DNA of 7,128 bases. It comes from Neptunomonas sp. (GTDB lineage: Bacteria; Pseudomonadota; Gammaproteobacteria; Pseudomonadales; Balneatricaceae). The notes beneath the pieces are model-generated. The model did not search any database, was not told the DNA's origin, and saw nothing but the letters and a program-made list of their open reading frames with translations. Every line of letters starts with the position of its first letter. Positions within the stretch are counted from its first letter, which is position 1. This document shows positions 1 through 5,459 of the stretch, piece by piece. The translations under genes were made by a program, and so were the position numbers. The stretch lies in assembly GCA_004195305.1 (NCBI GenBank), contig SDWN01000034.1, positions 1 to 7,128 of the forward strand, given 5' to 3'.

Positions 1-19
1 AGATGTGTATAAGAGACAG
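1..19. other. Tn5 mosaic end (transposase library adapter remnant)
   Basis: Bases 1-19 read AGATGTGTATAAGAGACAG, an exact match to the 19-bp Tn5 mosaic end carried by Nextera-type sequencing adapters. It sits exactly at the window edge and introduces a TAA (10-12) in the frame of the downstream gene, whose conserved reading begins right after it. It is therefore untrimmed adapter and not a native transposon end: no transposase or other Tn5 sequence is present. Genomic sequence starts at about base 20. Confidence 0.96.
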
Positions 20-849
20 CCAGCCACGCCTTCACCACCAAGGCCTGCTCACCGTTTAATGCTCACTGGACCTACGATGTAGTCTCCCTGGCTAACGGCA
101 CGGTTAAACCGATGGTACAAGGCGGCAAGAAAAAGTGGTTCTTCATCACCGCTGACTATGCCTTCGGTCACGCGCTGGAAAAAGTTGCCACCGGCGTTAT
201 CAAGGATAACGGTGGTGAAGTGGTAGGTGGCGTGCGTGCACCCCTGGGCACCACCGACTTCTCCTCTTACATCCTTCAGGCACAATCTTCAGGCGCAGAT
301 GTTATCGCCCTGGCTAACGCCGGTACCGACATGGTCAACGCCCTTAAGACCGCAGCAGAATTCGGTGTCACCGAGACCACCGATGTTGCCGGCCTGCTGG
401 TTTTCACACCTAACGCTCAGGCACTCGACCCTGAAATCGCGGGCGGCATGAAGCTGACCACCGGTTTCTACTGGGATATGGATGATCAGACCCGCGCCTG
501 GTCCAAGCGTTATAGTGCGCGTATGGATGGAAAGATCCCTGCCATGCCACACGCCGGTGCTTACTCCTCAACCATGCACTACCTCAAAGCGGTAGAAGCA
601 GCCGGTACCGATGAGTCCAAAGCCGTTATGGCCAAGATGAAAGAGATGCCGGTCGAAGACTTCTTCTCGCGCAATGGCTACCTACGTAAAGATGGACGCA
701 TGGTGCATGACATGCTCCAGGTACGGATCAAGACCGCGGCTGAGCGTAAAGACAAAAACGACATCTTTGCTATTGAGAAAGTCATCAAAGGCGACGATGC
801 CTTTATGAAGATGGCAGATGGCGGCTGCGAGTTCGCACTGGCCAAATAA
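20..849 (+). CDS. ABC transporter periplasmic substrate-binding protein, 5'-truncated (Peripla_BP_6 / LivJ-like)
   Basis: This is the C-terminal part, about 275 residues, of a periplasmic solute-binding protein for a branched-chain-amino-acid-type (HAAT) ABC importer. Family members are usually near 400 residues, so roughly the first 125-140, including the signal peptide, are missing because the sequence begins in library adapter. The frame is open from codon 22-24 to TAA at 847-849. An ATG at 112 is internal, since conserved sequence precedes it (ACSPFNAHWTYD, then the KWFFITADYAFGH strand at about 126-165). The type-I binding-protein fold is visible in the alternating segments: GGEVVGGVRAPLGTTDFSSY, then GADVIALANAG, then the TGFYWDMDDQTRAWSKRY hinge region. 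A Cys near the start of the fragment and another close to the C-terminus (GGCEF) might pair, which is inference. It is followed by LivH and LivM permease genes, its expected partners. The ligand cannot be read from sequence; organic or aromatic acids are plausible given the ligases downstream. Confidence 0.93.
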
Positions 850-856
850 GACCTGC

Positions 857-887
857 GGTAACAAGAACCGCTACGGTTCTTGTTACC
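857..887 (+). terminator. Perfect 14-bp stem-loop after the binding-protein gene (attenuator or mRNA-stabilising hairpin)
   Basis: GGTAACAAGAACCG (857-870) pairs perfectly with CGGTTCTTGTTACC (874-887) around a 3-base CTA loop, starting 7 bases after the stop codon. No T-tract follows (CTCCCGCGCCC), so it is not a textbook intrinsic terminator. A strong hairpin between a binding-protein gene and its permease genes is a known way to stabilise the upstream message or partly terminate, so that binding protein outnumbers permease. The structure is seen; the role is inferred. Confidence 0.6.
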
Positions 888-991
888 CTCCCGCGCCCTG
901 TTAAAGGTAAACGCGGAAACACAGAGGACCGAGAGGCATTGCGCTGCGTCGTTAATGAACACTAGAGCGACAACAATGCCGCCTCATCCTG

Positions 992-1013
992 GCTTTCTCC
1001 TGCGGGTGAAAGC
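992..1013. other. Imperfect stem-loop in the binding-protein/livH gap
   Basis: GCTTTC (992-997) pairs with GAAAGC (1008-1013). After one T-T mismatch, CC (999-1000) pairs with GG (1005-1006), closing a 4-base TGCG loop. It lies between the strong hairpin at 857-887 and the terminator-like element at 1024-1053. No T-tract follows. Its function is unknown and it could be a chance structure. Confidence 0.3.
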
Positions 1014-1023
1014 TTAATTACCC

Positions 1024-1053
1024 AAGAATAAAAAAAGGAAGCGTTCTGCTTCC
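1024..1053 (-). terminator. Terminator-like stem plus T-tract reading on the minus strand
   Basis: GGAAGC (1037-1042) and GCTTCC (1048-1053) form a 6-bp stem with a 5-base loop. On the + strand an A-rich run (about 1027-1036) precedes the stem. Read on the minus strand, this is a GC-containing stem followed directly by TTTTTTTATTCTT, the layout of a Rho-independent terminator. On the + strand there is no T-tract after the stem, so + transcription into livH should pass. No minus-strand gene is seen upstream of it, so it may stop antisense transcription coming from livH, or be a relic. Confidence 0.5.
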
Positions 1054-1078
1054 GTCTGAAAACCCTTCAGGTGTGGTT

Positions 1079-1966
1079 ATGGCGACTCTTTTCGATATCA
1101 ACCTTTTCGCTCTGTTCGGCCAATTGCTGATCGGGCTGATCAATGGTTCCTTTTATGCGCTGCTGGCCCTGGGCCTGGCGATCATCTTCGGGCTGCTCAA
1201 AATCATCAACTTCTCCCAAGGCGCGCTCTATATGCTCGGTGCCTTCGCTGCCTGGATGGGGATGCAATACCTGGGAATCAGTTACTGGTGGTCGTTACTG
1301 CTGGTACCGATCGCTGTCGCGGTGATAGGTATTATTATGGAACGGTTTTTGGTCCGCCCCATCGCTGGCGAAGACCATCTCTACAGTTTGCTACTGACCT
1401 TCGGCATCGCCCTGGTGCTACAGGGACTCTTCACCCACTGGTATGGCTCCTCAGGTCTGTCCTACCCCATCCCGGCTGAGCTCAAAGGCGGTACCCGGCT
1501 GCCATTTATGTACCTGCCTAACTATCGCGCCTGGATCATCGTCTGTTCGCTGCTGGTCTGCACCGGCACTTGGTTCATGATTGAAAAAACCAAGCTCGGC
1601 GCTTACCTGCGTGCCGGTACCGAAAATCCGCAACTGATGCAGGCCTTTGGCATCAACGTGCCGCTGATCGTCACCCTGACCTTCGGTTTCGGCGTGGGCC
1701 TGGCGGGACTGGCCGGGGTGCTGGCGGCCCCCGTCTATTCGGTCTCACCCGAGATGGGATCGAGTATATTAATCGTGGTATTCGCCATCGTCGTTATCGG
1801 CGGCATGGGATCCATCGGTGGCGCCATCATTACCGGACTGGGGATGGGCGTCGTCGAAGGCCTGACCAAGTATTTCTACCCAGAAGCCTCCAATACCGTA
1901 ATTTTCCTGGTGATGGTCATCGTTCTGCTGGTCAAGCCTGCCGGCCTGTTTGGTAAAGAAGCGTAA
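1079..1966 (+). CDS. livH: Branched-chain amino acid-type ABC transporter permease, LivH family
   Basis: This is an inner-membrane permease subunit of a HAAT-type importer, expected to dimerise with the LivM-type protein encoded next. It has 295 residues, normal for LivH, with about eight hydrophobic segments (roughly 10-30, 33-60, 70-90, 100-118, 150-168, 193-220, 228-258, 272-290). The N-terminal LivH signature is clear: LINGSFYALLALGLAIIFG followed by KIINFSQGALYMLGAF (about 20-56). The cytoplasmic coupling loop that contacts the ATPase is around GTENPQLMQAFGIN (180-193), and a Gly-rich GIGGMGSIGGAI-type segment lies near 240-250. I chose ATG 1079 because AGGTG (1069-1073) lies 5 bases upstream. 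An in-frame GTG at 1073 would add two residues (MV) but would overlap that site. The gene begins about 230 bases after the binding-protein gene and ends 60 bases before livM. The symbol denotes family; the substrate need not be an amino acid. Confidence 0.94.
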   Translation: MATLFDINLFALFGQLLIGLINGSFYALLALGLAIIFGLLKIINFSQGALYMLGAFAAWMGMQYLGISYWWSLLLVPIAVAVIGIIMERFLVRPIAGEDHLYSLLLTFGIALVLQGLFTHWYGSSGLSYPIPAELKGGTRLPFMYLPNYRAWIIVCSLLVCTGTWFMIEKTKLGAYLRAGTENPQLMQAFGINVPLIVTLTFGFGVGLAGLAGVLAAPVYSVSPEMGSSILIVVFAIVVIGGMGSIGGAIITGLGMGVVEGLTKYFYPEASNTVIFLVMVIVLLVKPAGLFGKEA

Positions 1967-2013
1967 CCGTCAACAGCTGCGTTAATCGTCATTTGAAAAG
2001 ATTTAAAAGACCT

Positions 2014-2017
2014 GAGG
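2014..2017 (+). promoter_or_regulatory. Ribosome binding site of livM
   Basis: GAGG (2014-2017, within CTGAGGTCG) lies 9 bases before ATG 2027. This supports 2027 over the in-frame ATG at 2036, for which the spacing would be too long. Confidence 0.55.
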
Positions 2018-2026
2018 TCGCTAATT

Positions 2027-2953
2027 ATGAAAAACATGAAACTCAACCTGGTATTGCTGGGCTTGGCGCTAGTCGCCCCCTTAGCTATCTACCCGGTATT
2101 CCTGATGAAGGTGTTGTGCTTTGCGCTGTTCGCCTGCGCCTTTAACCTGCTGCTGGGTTTTGCCGGACTGCTCTCCTTCGGTCACGCTGTGTTTCTCGGC
2201 AGTGGCGCCTACGTTACTGGTTATCTAATGCTTAGCGTCGACGGACTCACCCCGGAAGTCGGCATCCTGGCCGGGGTCGCGGTTTCGGCCCTGATCGGTT
2301 TTATCTACGGCAAACTGGCGATCAAGCGTGAAGGGATCTACTTTGCGATGGTCACCCTGGCGCTGGCGCAACTGGCGTTTTTCTTCTTCTTACAGGCGCC
2401 GTTTACCGGCGGTGAAGATGGTATTCAGGGAATTCCACGCGGCAAACTGTTCGGCCTGATTGACCTGTCCGACAACCTCAATATGTACTACTTTGTACTG
2501 GCGATCTTTATCGGCGGTTTCGTGCTGATTTATCGTACCGTGCACAGCCCCTTCGGCCAGGTGATGAAAGCGATCCGCGAAAACGAGCCACGCGCCATCT
2601 CTCTGGGTTACAAGGTCAATCAATACAAACTGATGACCTTTGTTCTCTCCGCAACGCTGGCAGGCCTTGCCGGCTCGACCAAAGCACTGGTATTTCAGCT
2701 GGCCTCGCTCACCGATGTGCACTGGTTTATGTCCGGTGAAGTCGTACTGATGACGCTGCTCGGCGGCATGGGCACCATCTGGGGCCCGGTACTCGGGGCG
2801 GGCACTATCGTGAGCCTGCAGAACTTTCTGGCCGCAGGTCCGCTGGGCAGTTACGTCCATGTGATCATGGGGCTGGTGTTTATCGTCTGCGTACTGGCAT
2901 TCCGCAACGGCCTGGTGGGGGAGTTGCAAAAACTGGTTAAACGTAATTTCTAA
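2027..2953 (+). CDS. livM: Branched-chain amino acid-type ABC transporter permease, LivM family
   Basis: This is the second inner-membrane permease subunit, forming the translocation path with LivH. It has 308 residues, in the usual LivM range for forms without an N-terminal extension. Family hallmarks are NLLLGFAGLLSFGHAVFLG (about 40-58), the KREGIYFAMVTLALAQ segment (100-115), the periplasmic-loop motif TGGEDGIQGIP (127-137), the ATPase-coupling loop RENEPRAISLGY (184-195), and the C-terminal GGMGTIWGPVLGA segment (246-258). Hydrophobic stretches cover most of the chain, and the C-terminus (QKLVKRNF) is basic, as expected on the cytoplasmic side. No ATPase gene follows directly, although livG often does in Liv operons. 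The next gene is an AhpD-like enzyme after 71 bases. As with livH, the symbol indicates family and not a proven amino-acid substrate. Confidence 0.94.
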   Translation: MKNMKLNLVLLGLALVAPLAIYPVFLMKVLCFALFACAFNLLLGFAGLLSFGHAVFLGSGAYVTGYLMLSVDGLTPEVGILAGVAVSALIGFIYGKLAIKREGIYFAMVTLALAQLAFFFFLQAPFTGGEDGIQGIPRGKLFGLIDLSDNLNMYYFVLAIFIGGFVLIYRTVHSPFGQVMKAIRENEPRAISLGYKVNQYKLMTFVLSATLAGLAGSTKALVFQLASLTDVHWFMSGEVVLMTLLGGMGTIWGPVLGAGTIVSLQNFLAAGPLGSYVHVIMGLVFIVCVLAFRNGLVGELQKLVKRNF

Positions 2954-2960
2954 AGCTAAT

Positions 2961-2986
2961 TTAGCGCATTCTTAATAATACGCTAA
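2961..2986. repeat. AT-rich inverted repeat between livM and the AhpD-like gene
   Basis: TTAGCGCATT (2961-2970) and AATACGCTAA (2977-2986) pair at 9 of 10 positions (one C-A mismatch) around CTTAAT. There is no T-tract on either strand, so a terminator is unlikely. A regulator-binding palindrome or a processing hairpin is possible but unproven. Confidence 0.4.
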
Positions 2987-3012
2987 GGGAAACTCTTGAA
3001 CCGAACCGGACC

Positions 3013-3016
3013 GGAG
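3013..3016 (+). promoter_or_regulatory. Ribosome binding site of the AhpD-like gene
   Basis: GGAG (3013-3016) lies 8 bases upstream of ATG 3025, a near-ideal spacing that supports this start. Confidence 0.6.
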
Positions 3017-3024
3017 CAGCAACG

Positions 3025-3633
3025 ATGAGCCACGCCTCAAGCCAGAAATTAACGGCCCTGGAGCTCCGTATCCCGGCTCGGGAGCAACTCGACGCGCCGA
3101 CCCAACGCTACTTCGACACCTGTCAGGAGAAGCTGGGAATGGTACCCAACGTGCTCCAGGCGTACAGCCAGAACCCTAAGCAACTGGACGCCTTTTCCAA
3201 TTTCTACAACTGTCTGATGTTTGGCGAATCGGGTTTGTCACCCCTCGAACGGGAGATGATCGCGGTCGTGGTGTCCTCGGTCAATCACTGTTTTTACTGC
3301 CTCAGCGCCCACGGTTCGGCAGTGCGTCAGTACAGCGGTGATCCGATCCTCGGCGAGCAACTGGTGATGAATTACAGGGCCGCCGAGTTAGCACCACGGC
3401 AACGGGCGATGCTGGATTTTGCCGACAAACTGACCCGTCAGCCAGATCAGATCATCGAGACCGATCGGCAAGCACTGCGTGACGCTGGCTTCAGCGATGC
3501 CGATATCTGGGACATCGCCAACATCACCGGCTTTTACAACATGACCAACCGGGTTGCAAGCGCCGTAGAAATGGCACCCAATCCGCAGTACCACAGCCTG
3601 TTCCGAGCCCCTGCTGTTGCCGGTAGCTGTTAA
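3025..3633 (+). CDS. AhpD-like / carboxymuconolactone decarboxylase-fold peroxidase-related protein
   Basis: A 202-residue cytoplasmic protein of the AhpD/CMD superfamily, resembling the 'uncharacterised peroxidase-related enzyme' group, which is close to 190-200 residues. The N-terminal half (21-60: TQRYFDTCQEKLGMVPNVLQ) is the helical lead-in typical of that group. The core helix LEREMIAVVVSSVNHCFYCLSAH (74-96) holds E77, C89, C92 and H96. Their spacing (12, 3 and 4 residues) equals that of the catalytic E118-C130-C133-H137 set of Mycobacterium tuberculosis AhpD; the AhpD His132 position is Tyr91 here. A redox-active dithiol is therefore likely, giving alkylhydroperoxidase or thiol-reductase activity; true carboxymuconolactone decarboxylation is unlikely. 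No ahpC is adjacent. Its place between transporter and CoA-ligase genes suggests a part in the same catabolic operon, perhaps handling peroxides or a reactive intermediate, but the substrate is unknown. An alternative is a non-catalytic or decarboxylase-like role. Confidence 0.86.
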   Translation: MSHASSQKLTALELRIPAREQLDAPTQRYFDTCQEKLGMVPNVLQAYSQNPKQLDAFSNFYNCLMFGESGLSPLEREMIAVVVSSVNHCFYCLSAHGSAVRQYSGDPILGEQLVMNYRAAELAPRQRAMLDFADKLTRQPDQIIETDRQALRDAGFSDADIWDIANITGFYNMTNRVASAVEMAPNPQYHSLFRAPAVAGSC

Positions 3634-3666
3634 TAGTCCTGATTTTCACTAACCGATGAACCTCTC

Positions 3667-3670
3667 AAGG
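3667..3670 (+). promoter_or_regulatory. Ribosome binding site of the first acyl-CoA synthetase gene
   Basis: AAGG (3667-3670) lies 8 bases before ATG 3679 and supports that start; no other start codon is better placed. Confidence 0.5.
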
Positions 3671-3678
3671 TACAGAAC

Positions 3679-5382
3679 ATGAGCCAACCCAGCGTTTCCA
3701 ACACAACCATTGCCACCAGCTACACCAGCGCCACCACCGCTACACCGTTGTTAGGTGAAACCATCGGCGATATGTTCGATCGCATTGCCAACCAATACGC
3801 CGACAACGATGCCCTGATCTCTATCCATCAGGGGATTCGCTGGAATTACCGCGAACTGCAGCAACAGGTTCATACCTGCGCCAAAGCGCTAATGGCGATC
3901 GGCGTCAGCACCGGTGACCGGGTCGGTATCTGGTCACCCAACATGGCCGAATGGTGCGTGACCCAGTTTGCCACCGCCAAGATCGGTGCGATTCTAGTCA
4001 ACATCAATCCCGCTTATCGCCCGCACGAACTGGAATACGCGCTAAACCAATCGGAATGTAGCTTTCTGATCTCCGCTGACAAGTTTAAAAGCTCCAACTA
4101 CACCGAGATGCTCAACCAGATGGTTCCCGAACTCAAGGACTCGGTACCCTGTCAACTGATCTCACCAGCACTGCCGCATATGAAAGGGCTTATCACCCTG
4201 TCCGAGACCCCGGTACCCGGGATGCTGAGCTGGCAGCAACTGCAGCAAAAGGGCGTTCAGATTGATGATCAGGCACTGGCCGAGCGCCAGTCACAACTGC
4301 AATTTGATGACCCGATCAATATCCAATACACCAGCGGCACGACCGGATTTCCCAAGGGTGCCACCCTGAGCCATCACAATATTCTCAACAACGGCTTCTT
4401 TGTTACCGAAAGCCAGCGCTTTACCGATCAGGACCGGATGGTGATCCCGGTACCGTTATATCATTGCTTTGGTATGGTGATGGGCAACCTTGGCTGTGTC
4501 AGCCACGGGGCCACAATGATCTACCCCAACGATGCGTTCGACCCAGAATCCGTGCTCAAGACCGTCGCTGAAGAGCGCGCTACCGCACTCTACGGTGTAC
4601 CCACGATGTTCATCGCCATCCTGGAGCACCCAAAGTTCGCCGAGTATGACCTCGGATCGCTGCGTACCGGTGTCATGGCAGGCTCCACCTGCCCGATCGA
4701 GGTAATGAAGCAGGTGATCGACAAGATGCATATGTCCGAGGTTCAGATCGCCTACGGCATGACTGAAACCAGCCCGGTCAGCACCCAGACCAGTGCCGAT
4801 GCACCCCTACAGAAACGCGTCAGCACCGTCGGCCTGACCCAGCCGCACCTGGAATCCAAAATCATCAATGCACAGGGCAAAATTGTGCCGCGTGGAGAGG
4901 TGGGTGAGCTCTGTACCCGTGGTTACAGTGTCATGCTGGGGTACTGGAAAAATGAAGACGCGACCCTCAAGGCGATCGACAGCAACGGCTGGATGCACAC
5001 CGAAGACCTGGCAACGATGGATGAAGAGGGTTATATCAACATCATCGGCCGCAGTAAAGATATGGTCATCCGCGGCGGCGAGAATGTTTATCCGCGCGAA
5101 ATCGAAGAGTTTCTCTATACCCACCCGCTGGTCTCCGATGCACAGGTCACCGGCGTGCCCGATCCAAAATTCGGCGAAGAACTGGTTGCCTGGGTCATCC
5201 TCAAGCCCGGTGAAACCCTGACCGAAGATGAGCTTCGCGCTTTCTGTCGCGACAAGATCGCCTACTTCAAAGTACCGCGTTATATCAAATTCACCGACGC
5301 CTTCCCGATGACCGTCACCGGCAAAATCCAGAAGTTCAAGATGCGCGAAACCAGCATCGAAGAACTCGGGTTGAATAAGTAA
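3679..5382 (+). CDS. Acyl-CoA synthetase (AMP-binding), ACSF2-like fatty-acid CoA ligase
   Basis: This is an adenylate-forming enzyme that would activate a carboxylic acid with ATP to an acyl-AMP and then to an acyl-CoA thioester, in the cytoplasm. At 567 residues it has the usual length for the family. A Ser/Thr-rich leader (1-25) precedes PLLGETIGDMF, an opening typical of ACSF2-type medium-chain ligases. The P-loop-like motif is YTSGTTGFPKG (217-227). YGMTETSP (359-366) contacts the adenylate. W438-MHTED443 supplies the ribose-binding Asp. GRSKDMVIRGGENVYP (457-472) holds R458 and the hinge. The C-terminal catalytic Lys is K549 in TVTGKIQK. All key residues are intact, so it should be active. 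It starts 45 bases after the AhpD-like gene and ends 77 bases before a second, distantly related ligase. Chain length or aromatic preference cannot be set from sequence; medium-chain or substituted acids are most plausible. Confidence 0.93.
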   Translation: MSQPSVSNTTIATSYTSATTATPLLGETIGDMFDRIANQYADNDALISIHQGIRWNYRELQQQVHTCAKALMAIGVSTGDRVGIWSPNMAEWCVTQFATAKIGAILVNINPAYRPHELEYALNQSECSFLISADKFKSSNYTEMLNQMVPELKDSVPCQLISPALPHMKGLITLSETPVPGMLSWQQLQQKGVQIDDQALAERQSQLQFDDPINIQYTSGTTGFPKGATLSHHNILNNGFFVTESQRFTDQDRMVIPVPLYHCFGMVMGNLGCVSHGATMIYPNDAFDPESVLKTVAEERATALYGVPTMFIAILEHPKFAEYDLGSLRTGVMAGSTCPIEVMKQVIDKMHMSEVQIAYGMTETSPVSTQTSADAPLQKRVSTVGLTQPHLESKIINAQGKIVPRGEVGELCTRGYSVMLGYWKNEDATLKAIDSNGWMHTEDLATMDEEGYINIIGRSKDMVIRGGENVYPREIEEFLYTHPLVSDAQVTGVPDPKFGEELVAWVILKPGETLTEDELRAFCRDKIAYFKVPRYIKFTDAFPMTVTGKIQKFKMRETSIEELGLNK

Positions 5383-5391
5383 CAGTTACCA

Positions 5392-5447
5392 ATCGCATCA
5401 AAACGATCGATTACGAACAATCGATTACGAACAATCGCTTACGAACA
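5392..5447. repeat. Tandem 14-bp repeats in the gap between the two ligase genes
   Basis: The unit ATCGATTACGAACA occurs perfectly at 5406-5419 and 5420-5433, and with one change (ATCGCTTACGAACA) at 5434-5447. The preceding 14 bases (5392-5405, ATCGCATCAAAACG) match the third unit at 9 of 14 positions in the same phase and may be a decayed fourth copy. The array ends just before the ribosome binding site of the next gene. It could be a slippage-prone spacer, a set of protein-binding sites, or neutral. Confidence 0.85.
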
Positions 5448-5449
5448 AT

Positions 5450-5456
5450 AGGTAAG
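5450..5456 (+). promoter_or_regulatory. Ribosome binding site of the second acyl-CoA synthetase gene
   Basis: AGGTAAG (5450-5456) begins 2 bases after the last 14-bp repeat. Its AGG core lies 7 bases upstream of ATG 5460 and supports that start. Confidence 0.5.
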
Positions 5457-5459
5457 ATA

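Noticed and set aside
1..19. A genuine transposon end or mobile-element insertion
   Set aside because: Only the 19-bp mosaic end is present, exactly at the sequence edge, with no transposase gene, matching partner end or target duplication.
112..114. ATG 112 as the start of the binding-protein gene
   Set aside because: Conserved family sequence continues upstream in frame to about base 22, and the stop at 10-12 belongs to the adapter, so the ATG is internal.
933..985. Longer inverted repeat GAGGCATTG ... CAATGCCGCCTC in the leader of livH
   Set aside because: Only 7 contiguous pairs (935-941 with 974-980) across a 32-base loop; too weak to call.
1073..1075. GTG 1073 as the livH start
   Set aside because: It overlaps the best Shine-Dalgarno match (1069-1073) and adds only two residues; ATG 1079 is better spaced, although the GTG cannot be fully excluded.
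2390..2929. 179-residue open frame on the minus strand
   Set aside because: It is antisense to livM, with a His/Gln/Ala-rich translation typical of reversed membrane-protein codons and no recognisable family. The sense frame has clear LivM motifs.
5392..5447. CRISPR-like array
   Set aside because: The units are 14 bp and directly contiguous with no spacers, so this is a simple tandem repeat.
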